A stretch of DNA of 64,000 nucleotides from Montifringilla adamsi (lineage: Eukaryota; Chordata; Aves; Passeriformes; Passeridae). The notes under the pieces are model-generated. The model was not told where the DNA came from. It was given only the letters and a program-made list of their open reading frames with translations, and did not search any database. Positions 38,201-50,200 of the stretch are shown in pieces; the first letter of the stretch is position 1, and every line of letters begins with the position of its first letter. A program made the translations under genes and the position numbers. The stretch lies in contig JAGGNK010011003.1 in assembly GCA_017590115.1 (NCBI GenBank), forward strand, positions 1,210,955-1,274,954. The letters run 5' to 3'.

Positions 38201-41200
38201 TCATCTGATTAAGGACTAACAGTACCAGATGCTATTGGGAGGTTGCTCTTCCCCCACACTCTTTCACATTTCTGAACTCAGTTATCACAAATGGCCAACC
38301 TCAAGATACAAATTAAAGCAGCAAAACTCCATTATCAAACCTGGTACTTCCCACAGCAGTAATTAATCTGCTCAGCAGCCACTCATGGAAGATGGGCCAT
38401 TTCAAAGACTGCTTTGTTCAACAAAGGGATTCAATGAGCATCAAAAAGGCCACTGCAGTTACTTGAAGAGCTTCAGTGAATAGGAGGAAAGGGCTCTTGG
38501 CTGGTGCCTCTTATGTCATACATCAGCAAAGGCAAAATTATTCTTAAAGGCAGGAGGGAACTGAACCACCTGCCTTTGACAAGGAAAATGTGTGCAAATG
38601 AGTAGGATCACCAGCAGTGCTGGAGCTCTTGTTTGGGATAACAGCAACAGAGGAAGATGTTGTCAGAAGACAATGACCTCATGCTGAGGAGTGACATGCT
38701 CCCAGTGGTGCCTGGGAGAGGGCTCTGAGGGGCAGGGTGTCACTGGGCTCCCCTCAACTTACAAAGACCCCTGTTCACATCCCCTGCCATGCACAGAAAT
38801 AGCCCAGCAGATTATTCAAACTGCATGGGGCAGAAGCCCCATGAATGCTGTAATTCACAGAATCATTTATCTTGGAAAAGATCGCCAAGATCATCAAGTC
38901 CAACCACTTGTAGCGCAACCACAGCAGCTGATCACTCCTGAGGAGTCAACAGTGGAACAGGGAGCCTTCAGGATGTTTCCGTGTGTCAGACACCTTCCTA
39001 AAGCAGACACTGATCTCTCCCTATTTCCCCTCTCTGCTCCCACCCTGAGCCCTGACTGACACCAGTTTGGCTCAGCAAGGTCTGACAGCAGCCCTGCCAC
39101 ACACACCACCTCTGGTGTTACACAGTTCTGCTGCCCAGGCTCTGACCACGCTGCCAATGTGGAGAGAAGACAATTCCCTCCAGCTGAAAGACCAGACAAT
39201 GATGTCACAGCCTGACCGGCCACAGCCACGTGTGCCAGAGCTCAGCACACACCTCCTGCCTGGGGACAGCTCTGTAATCAGAGCCAGGCTGCAGTGTGCC
39301 CTGAAATCCCAAACCTTTGAGCTCACTCCCCCCAGAACGGGGCAAAGCCAAGGAGAGGTGACGTGCAGCCACTCCATCTCCTGCACAGAGGCAGCTCTGG
39401 TCTGAAGGACCTCCCAGACACGCCAGGCTGTAACGCATGGGGACGGAGTCGCAGAGGCTGGCACTTCCTCAGGCACAGAACTTCCTCAGGCACGGGTCCA
39501 TGCAAATGTTCCTTTTCAGCAAACATCCACCCCTGAGGGAGGTGACTCCCTTGGAAAACTGAGGGATGCACCAAGCACCAGCGTGTCACCTGTCACCTCC
39601 ACACATACGGCTGCCTTTGAGCCCAGACCTTTCAAGCATCAACACAACAAAGGCCTTCTTTGAGACTGTATGTTTTTAATATCTGTGAATAAACTCAGTT
39701 CAAACTGTATGATTAGGTTTTCAATCAGTGAACAGAAGCATCCTTTGAAGATGTAATAACATAATAGATGGATCTAACTTTTAAGAGAAATAGTCTAGGG
39801 GTCTGGGGTTTTTGGCTCCAGATTTATACAGCAAGTTAAAGAGGTGCCTGAGCTCAGGCCTGGCTTCCTGTAAATAATGATGGTTCTGGAGCATGGGACA
39901 AGTACCAGGTGTTCCTGCATTAATCTGAATGGCCTCTCTTCCAGAGGAAGACACAGGAAAGGAAAGCAGGACAACAAAGGTACAGGACTCCTGCAGAGGA
40001 GCCAAAGACTCACAGCAGCATAGACTGGCCTGGTGCTCCCACTCAGGCTGCAAGTCATGGAAATACTTTAGAAATCATCCAAGGAATTAAGGAAGTGCTT
40101 CTCCCTCTGTAAGAGGCTTTGAATGCAGACAGTGAAATTGATCTTTGATGGTGGGAGGGGTTGTGCCTTCCAGAAACAAGAACTGAGGTGATTTCAGTTT
40201 CCATCACCTCTCAGGAAGGACAAAGCCAACGCAGCCGGTGCAAGGATGGACCCGTCCGCTACAGCCCCACATCTCTGAGTTTGCATCTCCTCATCTGCCA
40301 CGCTCACCTAACCCTGCCTACACCAAAGAGCCTTCCCATCCTGTCCTGTGCAACTCCACCCCGCTGCCGTCCGACGCAACATTGGTTAGTGCCAGAGACA
40401 GTCATAAAACACGTTCAAGCAAAAAGAGGGAAACAAAGACAAAAGCCAAAGAAGCGAAACAAAAGACTCTCAACGTGCCGGAAGCGGTTAGCGCTGAGCT
40501 GCTTGACGTTATTTGGGGCAAGGAAGAGGCAGTGGTTTGATGGTTCATGGCATGGCCTGTGCAGAGGTGGGATGGCTGGGGACAGGCAGCGCACACGCAG
40601 GGGTGGCCATGCGTCGCGAGAGGGGAACGTCTGGCATTGCTGGGCTCAGAACCCTCTGATCCTACAACCGCCGGCGTCGAGGACAGGCTGGTTAAACCAC
40701 GTCACCTTCCAGCCCTCCTCCAGAACAAGGCAAGGAGAGGCTCTGCTCTGCAAAGGCGCAAATGTAAGATGTATGTTACGTGCTGAATGCTCCAAATGAA
40801 TGGGGTAAGCAGGACTTACCTTTTCTCCCCCTTTCCACAGGTCTGCAAAGTGCAGACCCTCGCGGATCCCGCTCGGGCCAACGTCCCAGCATGCCCTCAG
40901 CTGGTGATGTCCCACCCACCACTGAAGACTGCCTAGAGGGGTACAACGCAAGTCTTGTTTCGGTTTTTTTTAAACAAGGTTGCACCTTTTTGTAAAGTTT
41001 TCTGCCAGTCGTTCTTTATCAACAGCGGGTGTTGGGAAAAAAGGCAACTCTACAAAAAGGTGCAAAGTCTGGGGGGAGAGGGGGGGATTTGGCTTACCCC
41101 TATCGGCAGGTTCCTCAATGGTGGGTGAGGCGAGACCAAGAGAGGGCATGATGGGGGCCCGCACCGAGCCAGGGAGGGCAATCCAGGGGTGCTCTGCACT

Positions 41201-44200
41201 TTGCAGGCCTGCGGAGAGACAAAGAGCGACAGCCGCGTTACCCGGGCGCCGCGGGGCTCGCGACACTCAGCGCTGACAGGAGAGGAGGCGCCGCAGCACA
41301 GCCGGCGCGGCCCAAACGCCGCAGGCACTGCCGACCTCGCGAGGCTCTGTGGACCAGGTGGTGCTCCAGGAGAAACTGTGGCACTGAGGCAACTCCAGGA
41401 CACAGGTGTGCAACCCAGAACTGAGGCACCGGCCACGAGGCTGCTCCCAAACCAGAACTATTACACTGACCCAAAATCACTGGGTTTGACTCCTGGAAAC
41501 CTGCACACTTGGAAGTTGGAGTGATTCAGAGAACTCTTCTGGAACCAGCAGATTTGAAAGTTCCACAATGGCTGTGTCGTTGGACACAGCAGAAGCAGCT
41601 CAACAGCTGAAAATCAGTGACTGCCTCTAACGGTGGCAGCGTCCTCCTCCAGTGGCACTGACGGGGTAGAACATGCTGGGGTCACCTGTGCCCCAGGAAA
41701 AGACATGGCAGAGGCATGAGTGAAGAACCCACAGAGCGATTTCAGAGTGGGCAAAGCCAGACACAGGGAGAAGAAGGGAAAATGAAAGAAAAGCAGCGGA
41801 AAAGGTGGGAAAGCAAGGAATGAAGTGACCAAAGCAACATGTGGAAGCACAGAGAAAGCAGGAACACACAGGTACTGGCTGCACGCTGTTTGTTAGTAAA
41901 ATCTCTTTGCTCTGTGGGTGTGTTTTGCAGCACAGCCCCCAGGCTGACGCACTGACGCCGGGTCTGTTGTACGACGAACGCGCGACCGCACACGCGACTG
42001 CCGGGTCCTGGTGTGGAAACACTTCCACCTCTCACACAGGGAAACACGAAGGAGATGAACCCTTCCCAAACAACAGCTACCCGTGACAAACATCCACAAC
42101 TGTTTCCAATTCCCCCACAATTTGTCAGCCAAGCAAACATCACCCCTGCATTCATCCTGACAAAACCAGAACCACTGGCGCACTGGAAGAGGCCCAAAAG
42201 CCTGAGAAGGGACTTCATCAGTGTTAGGGCCAGTTTTTAAATGAGCAAGTTGGGGCAAACTCACACTTCCAGACACGTTTCTTCCCCCGGGGGCTTGCCT
42301 CCCAAAATCAGCAAAGGCTGGCGTGAAGTCGGGGCCTCGTGGCAGGATCCGGGGGTCCAGAGTCCTCAGCGGCAACTTGGGCTGACTGACCTGTGCCGTG
42401 AGCAGAGCACACAGACAGGGGCTGCTCAGGTCATGCAATCTACAGACACCATCTGCTAAACCATGACAGTCATATTCAACAGCCAAATTAAAGCTTTTAA
42501 CAAACTCCTCAAGTTTTAGGCATCCACACTTATGCTAAAAATAAACATTTAATTTAAAACACGTCTTCAGGAGACTATTGAGGAAATTGGTGGAGCTCAG
42601 AAACAGTTCAAACATTATGGAGGATAAAATCATAGTAACACGGGCCTGTCTTGGTTCAGGAGCATGAAATTGCCACCTTCCCTCAAAGCAATGGCTTTTG
42701 TGCCAACATGAGAGATGGGCAACTAAGCCCAGGAAGCTCAAACACAGAACAGTGAGAACAATCATGGGAAAGTAGAAGGTAGATGAAATAATTTTGGCAA
42801 TAAAGCTGCATTTTACAATTTGCCTGGGTATGAAACTCAGAGCAGAAATGTTTCTGCACACGAGGATCCCACATCCCTGAGTCTCAAGAGTGAGGGTGTC
42901 GTGGTTCCATCAAAGCCAAGGAACTCTCCAGCTCTCAGTGAGAGCAGAACGAGGCCTCGGTGTCAGCACTCAGAAATGCCAAGTGTTTCACTAAGCCCAG
43001 ACCTCCAGCAGACACAATCAGCTCTGAGATGAGGCTGAAGAGAAATCCCAAAACTGCCTGAGAATGGAGTTCTTAAAGATCTTTTATTAGATCAGCTTAT
43101 AAATAGTGAAGAAACTGCTTCAGATCAAAAAACAGTCTGCCCAAAAGCTTCTCTCTGCTTTTTAATTGATCTAATAGATCAATTATTTGATCTAATAGAA
43201 GCCACTGCCTCTCCATCCAGCCTTGCTTGGATCCTCAGCTCTTCATGGCTGGGTAATTTTAAATTTTAATAACATCCTGGTATAACTTAATCTAGATAAA
43301 GACTATCAAAAACACTTCAGTTTTTAATCATCTGTGCACATTCATCAGGCATCAACACCTCTATTTGTAGAATTTTGTGATGAGACCAACCATTCCCACT
43401 TCCCACTGAAACCTGACACGGAAATGGTTCAGGAATGAGGCATTATGGATTTTTATTTATATCAAAACCCTGCACATACCTGTTTTATGGGCTCTCCTCT
43501 CACCTTGTCGAGCACCACGTCGCTGATGGGAGGCAGCCCCTCAGGCTTCTGGATACAGGCAGGCATGAACTGGATATCCAGCAGGAATTCCCGGTCGTAC
43601 TGCTTCTTCCCCTCCGGGTCCAGGGGCTTCCACTGCTCTATAGGGAGAGAAGTCCCTGAGAGTCACAGGAAACAAACCCCCTGCTCACCCACATGTGCTT
43701 CTGGTGAATCCAAAGGGATGAGGCTGCTGTACCAGCCTGGGACATTTCAATTCGATTTGATTTTAATTTTGAAGGGAGAGAGGAGGGCAACACATGTAAG
43801 ATTAAAGGGATGTGAGCAACAGGGAGTGTAGAGCCAGGTCCAACCACACCCAGATCTGGTCACTAATTCCAGTTCTAACCCACGTATCTAACTTTGACTT
43901 CTGCTCTCCTGTGGGATATGGTAGAATGGGGACAATTCCCTGTTTCTGTGTGAAAATGCAGAAGATAAAGGGGTTTGTCTGGTGTAAAAGGAAGTCATAA
44001 ACGTGAAGTCAAGGAGAGCAGAGCATGGAACAAAAACACCCTTTGAAAATGTGAAACCATGAACTGTGAACATCCCAGGCTGCAGACAACAAGCAGAAAC
44101 AAGAGAAGCCACAACCACAGGCCATGATCTGGGAGTTACAACTCTCCACCTATCTTACATGGGGCTTTTGGGGTGTGGCGTACCCTGCCTGATGCAAATC

Positions 44201-47200
44201 ACAGCATAAACCTACAGCCACTTTAGCACAAGGAAAGTCAGCCTCTGGTGGCCTGGAGACAGGATTTCCAGCACTGGCCACACAGTTTGTTTGAAATTAG
44301 GGAAGAAAACATGTTTTATCTGAAGGAAAACATCTGTATGATATACTGCCTTTGGATCTCCCTCATGCCAGATTGCATTACTCAGCATTCATCAGCCCTT
44401 CAGGTATTTATTACTCCTTTATTTCACTCCTTGACCCTTGGCTTTGGATCTCTGGGATCTCACCATCTGCACCCCTGCAGAGGGCACGAACAGGGACTTA
44501 CTCCAACGATGGGTTTTAATAACTGGGAATGAAAATACACAGAAGTGATTGCAAACTTTAGCTCTTTATGCAGTTTTATTTCTCCAGAGCTTCAGGATAC
44601 AGGGGTGCAGAAATGGTTTGGCTGGATCCTGGCTGGAATTCCTGGCCTGCCCACTGTACCTGTCATTACCATGGAAAAGCTCCAACACAACAACAAGCAG
44701 TTTAGGTGTAGTTTCCTTCTGGAAGTCTCTCAATGAGCGTTTTAATGTGAAGAGCAGCTGGGCAGCATCACAGGAAGGATCCCCCATCCAGGGAGAGACA
44801 GGGATCAAACACACAGTTCCTCCAAAGGCACACATTCCCCTTTCTCAGAACAGCAGAGCTGAAATCGAGGACTGTCGCACAAGTCTGATGTCCTTTGCTT
44901 TGTCAGGGATCCATCCAACCCTTCCAGCTGAGTGAAAGGACACCTGGACACAACTGGGATTGTTCTGACTGCATCAGCTGATGAATTATGGATTAACTTC
45001 AGGAAGTGGCTAGTGAACTGTTCAGGTACCCTGAGCATGATGAGCTATCAAGAGGCCTCTGTGTTTTCCCCTCAAAATATGATTGTGCTGAATTAATAAA
45101 ACCAAAGCAATTGAGGTCTTTGTCAGAACAAAGTGGTGCACAAATAACCATTGTAGTGGAGTCCCCTAATGGTGGTGCTCTTTGTCCACCAGGTTCTCCA
45201 GGTCCTTCCTTATTATTATTATAGTCTTTAATTTCTGGGCTCATAAAAAAATGACTACTCTATTTGGAGAGAGTTTCACTTGAATAAGAAATTGCTTAAA
45301 AATTGGGAGCAACTGAGAAGTTGGTCTCAAGTTCTCTCTAAATGAGGCAGATTAATTGAGGTTCAGGTCTATAAATAACAAAATTTTCATGAATAACAAA
45401 AATGCTCTATAGATACCCTATACCCTAATCAATGGGACTGAACTGGGCAGTGCCTGGATTGAAAACCACAAACTGCTTCTTTTCCTTACTTTTCTAGAAA
45501 TCCAAAGATCCATGCAACTGCTTAGCCAGGAAATTAAATCTTTATGAACACACATATTTGTATTTAGGACCCAATGAGCACTTTCATTTCTTATTTAACC
45601 ACCTCTTACTTCAGAAGTATATTGGTTTATGTGGAATTTCTTGGATGGTTTCCAGCTGTCGATCACACAGGAGTCAACTGTGCCATTTCCACAGTGCTGT
45701 AGCTAACATCCAAATGCACAGAAATTTCAAGGAATTAGTGATTTTCTCTTCTCTTGAGCATGACCAGCAAGACAAAAACCCTTTTCCCCTTTTGCCCCTC
45801 TGGAAGATCTCTCAGGGCCTGCTGGGTTGCAGATCTCGGCAGAGCTGCACATGGTGAACACTGAATCCCCTTCCAGCCCCAGTGGGAACACCCACAGGGA
45901 AGGCACTCGGGGTGTCAGCAGCCCTTACAGGGGGAGACAGAGAAGCAGATGGAGCAGGACCTACCTGGTTTGTACTGGTACACAGAGCCCTCCCCAGAGC
46001 TCTCCGTGCAGCCGGAGGTGCCGTCGGTGCCCTCGCCCTCCGAGACGCTCTCGGCGCCGTTCCGCACCGGCTCTGCCTCCTGCTCCCCGTTCTCCTCCAT
46101 GCTCTTCACTGCTTTGAGCTCTGAGGGTTCCCTCTCTGGCTGAAGCCCATGGCTCATTTTCTCCTGATCAGATTCAAGTACTTTGTCCCCTGAAGGTTCC
46201 TCCTCCTCCTTCAGCTGGAGCATGGACAGAAGCAGAGGTTTTGTTAGAAACACCCTGACAAATTCAGTGCACGTGTAACGGCTCTTCATGGAGTCACAAG
46301 GCATTTTTGGGAGCAGCAGGAATACAAATGCATCTTACACAGGGATATGGAACAGCACACTGAGCTACTGGGTGATTTATCTGTTCATTCCCATGGATAA
46401 CCCACTGATAATTAATGGTGCAATTGGAGAGACTCAGCATTGCCCATGCAATCCCCATGGGATTGGATGGAAGGAACTGTTAAGCCATGAGCAATCCCAG
46501 CCTGGAAACACAACTCTGCTTTTCTCTTCTCCTGCCATCCATGAGAAAGGGATGGTAAAGGGCACGTGGTGCTTGTTTTGGGGGATTCTTCCTTTAAATG
46601 CCTGCTGTCAACTGGAGCAGATGCCACTAAGGAAGGCAGTGAGATCCAGCCACAATTCCAGCATCTCAGTTTCAGGAAAAAGCATTAATAGTATCCCTGG
46701 CTGTTAATTTTAGAGCTCTCCAAGGACACAGCCTGATTGTGCATTCAGACGAGGAGGCGTTGGAATGTGCTTCTCCCGGGAGAAATCCCAGCCCCTCTTA
46801 GCACTGAACAAAGGAATAACCTCACTGAGGATGCTCTGGAGGAGGCTCCCTATCCTTTGCCTCCCTACCTGACTGTACCACATCCTAAAACGCCTCTTGC
46901 AGATTTTTCAAGGGAATTCTCTGAAGAATTCCTCAGTGGAACTGCCAGGTACTGCAGGAGACACAGCTTCTGCAGGGGAGGATGAGGAAAGTGTGGAGGA
47001 TGAAGCAGCTGGTGCAGCCCCTTTGCTCTCCTGCTCTGCATCACATCTGGCCAACCTCAGCTTTTATCCACACACTGGGCAGTCTGAACTTCTACATTTT
47101 TACTCTCTTGCTCCCATTCTGATTGATTCTAACCCCATACTGACCCAGGATATTAAGCACAGCCCTCTGCTGCAATATCCCTACCAGAACAGCACTGAGG

Positions 47201-50200
47201 GAGGTTTTATTTACTCATCTAATCACTCTTGAGGTGGTTTTGCCTGAAAACTTCACAATTTTCCTTTATCAGGTTCTCCATCAGTTGGTCATCAGGAAAA
47301 TTATCCTTGGCCATGATACTCTTGTGCAGAATAACCTGACAAATGTCAGGATGGTGGCCTGGGACCAAAATGGGGCAGTGCTGAGGGATCCAAACCTAGT
47401 TTTCCCTCACTCTTCACTGAAAGGAGTTCCTCAGTGCTGGGAGCCTGGTGGAAGTTTAGTGGAACCTTCCAGTGGAAGGTGTCCCTTGCCATGGCAGGGA
47501 TTGGAATGGAATGAGTCTTTAAGGGCACTTCCAACCTAAACCAGTCTGTGATTTTATGACTGTATTAGTCATTAAATGAGGCAAACCCGAAGAAAACTGA
47601 AGAGCTTTAAAAGGGAGCAGACTGACACCTGTTTTCTAAAGGATGCTGAGGAATAGCAGAGTTCCTCCCCAAAACTGCCCTGGATCCTGTGAGACAATGA
47701 GGAAGCAGTTTCTAAAGTACAATTTCCAGAGAGGAACAGCACATTTAAATGTGGGTAAAGCAGGACTTTGGCTCCCTCTCACCTCTGTTTCTGCCTCTGT
47801 CACCTCCTCAGTGGCTTGGGTCCGGTCTTTTGGTTTCTTCCAGGTCTTTGGTGCAGGTACAGCGGTTTGGGCTGCAATGTAAACATTGTGCATCTGTTAC
47901 AACCCTGAAGGACATGGGGCTGATGGGGCTGTGGGTGATGATCTTCCCTCTCAGGGGCTGCTCTGAGGCACAGAACAACAAAGCAGTTCAGCCTTGTGGA
48001 GGATTCAGCTTGATTCAACCACTTTGGCTTTCAATGCAGCAGTAACAATCATTAGAATGACATGAAAACACAGGAATTGTTCTTCAAGTTGCTCATTCAA
48101 GCTCCAAATGGCACTTGGGGTAGCAAGGAGGTCACTGCCAACAGCACAAGGATCATGCAGGGAAAAAAACCTTCAGGAAGTCAAGTTTTTGGAAAGATCA
48201 GGTGCTGGCTGGAAGAGAAGGTTGTTCTCAACATATCTTTCTCAAGAATTATCATCATTATATATTAACCATAAGCAAGCCCAAATTTCCAGTATCTCAT
48301 CCAAAAGGAAAACTCCTTCAATCCTGCAGCACTGCTCTGAGATGCATTTATATTTCAATTTAAAAGCAGGTTGTAACTCCAGCATTAATGATCTCCCTGG
48401 CCAACTGAGTCAAAGGAAACACCAGAGTATTCCCAAGATCAGCACTGATTTACTCCAATAGTGTTTTCCCCCTAAAGGGTAGAAGAAACCACACAATATA
48501 TTAAGAGGAGACAAACCCATTAATCCAATCTGCTCCTAATTTGTGGCAAATGCTCCCAGCTTAAATTCGGATCCCAGGCACACATGCCCAGTTAACAGAG
48601 TGTAAATGGAATTGATTTTGTAACTGAAGATTACTGCAAACAGATTTCCAGCTCTGGCTTTTGGTTTCCAGCAGACACTGTGGAAAAACCCAGTGTGCAC
48701 TTCTTTTATCACAATAAAATAGAATTTTGAAAGGTTCTTCACTATAAATAAGAAAAGTTGGGAACAGTCAGCTCTGTTCCTAAGGGCACGGAGCAGATGG
48801 GATTTGCTGCATTCCCCCTGCCCCAAAGTATACATATGAGTTTCTGTGGCTTCTCCAGAGTGTTTCCCTGTTTGGAGGGTGACCATGGACCTGCAGAATC
48901 CTGTGGGAATCACCACATCCAGACCCCAGCCCAAAGAGCAGCAGGAGCTACCAGCGCCGATGGAAGACTTACCTTCAGGCTGAACACCCCAAAAGCAAAG
49001 TCAATTAAAAAAGGAAAGTCTCATTTAAGTAGTCAAACATCATCTCCTTGTTCAGAGAACCAATGGCTGGAAAAATCACCCACATCTCCCAAGCTCCAGG
49101 TCCTGCCATAGGTGTCTCCCTATGGAGAGGTTTTAAGGGCAGGGCAGAGCCCCCAGCACAAATCCTGAATTTCCTGGGGCTCAAAGGAGGGGAGAGGAAG
49201 GGCCAAGCAGGCCCAGACTGCAACACAGCTTTGTCTCCCCCAGCAGGGATCAGCCTTTACTGCTGCTCCAGGCAGCTTCTTTGGCAAGAACAGCCCAGTT
49301 ATTCCCACTATCCGGGGGCAAAACCAAGGCTGGGGATGAGCAGTGTCCATGCATATGGCAATTTCTGGAATTCAGCAAAGCACAGATCTAAGACAGGCTT
49401 CCCCAGTTCCCTCCATCACAAAATCTGCTAAAAATTCAGTGAAAACTGAGCCCTTTTCAAAGGGCTGCTTTCAGTCTTGTTTGGTGATGTCACTTGCACA
49501 CTCCCAGGGGTTTCTCCAAGAAGGGATTAGGCCTGCAAAGCAACAGCCTCAGTTTTGCCACAGCCAAGTAATTTAATTGATCAATCCCAAAGTTTTTAAT
49601 CTGACAGAATTCCACTGCCCTCAAACTCAAACCATGGAAACCATCACAGTGTAAAATAACATTTCGTTTTTAACCGCACAGAAATAAACTCAGGGGTCAT
49701 GGATTTGGGGCTGGCAAAGGTCCGGGGTGTTTCCTTCCTCAGCTGTCAGGATGTGAACATTACTGCTGCTCAAGTATACATTCTTTCCACCTTTTTTTGG
49801 CAATAGTAAGCTCTGTAGAGGCTGCAATCCTGCCAAGCCTCCTGAATGAGTCTTGCCTTAAATCCCATGACTTCCATCAGCCCAGGGCTCCAACCCCTGG
49901 CCGTGCTGTGGAGCTGCCTGGGATGGATCTCCAGAGGTCTCTGGAGACATTGCTCAGTCTTCCCCCCTCTTAAAATAGCAGACACCAATTTCTTTTTTTT
50001 CTGTCAAGTTCGCATTTCTGCTGCAGGAGCTCAAAGGAGAATTTGCACTGATGTGAGTTTGGGTGCCAACCTTCCCAAACTCCAAATCCAACAGGACAAC
50101 GGTGTTATTCACCTGAAGATGAAGTTTCATCTGTGAGGCTGTAGGGAAATAGAAAGTAATGTGTCCAGTTTGGCTCTTGGAAAGGGACAACTCCAGATGC

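Larger units (their letters stand above)
37447..42264. other. EIF4G3 intron with CpG-rich interior
   Basis: 4.8-kb intron between the eIF4E-interface exon and the MIF4G-proximal exon. The left half is ordinary sequence with one CR1 fragment. From about 40230 to 42020 CpG dinucleotides become frequent (for example GGGCGCCGCGGGGCTCGCG near 41245), and the quasi-palindrome sits inside this part. No transposon coding sequence is recognised. Confidence 0.6.
43638..47782. other. EIF4G3 introns around the acidic exon
   Basis: Non-coding sequence on both sides of the exon at 45965-46214. Apart from the CR1 tail at 47465-47562 I see no structured element. A stretch near 45080-45220 with AATAAAACC and GGTGGTGCTCTTTG is faintly LTR-like but not convincing. 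Confidence 0.5.

Noticed and set aside
40161..40799. 212-residue plus-strand open frame with a Lys-rich segment
   Set aside because: No family resemblance, no splice or start context; explained by the CpG-rich, stop-poor intron.
40820..40932. Left arm of the quasi-palindrome as an EIF4G3 exon (donor AAAAG|GTAAGT)
   Set aside because: The donor is strong, but the interval is 113 nt, would shift the frame, and its acceptor lacks a good pyrimidine tract.
45080..45220. Possible retroviral LTR end (AATAAAACC, GGTGGTGCTCTTTG)
   Set aside because: No matching second LTR, no primer-binding site, no internal genes and no clear TG/CA borders.
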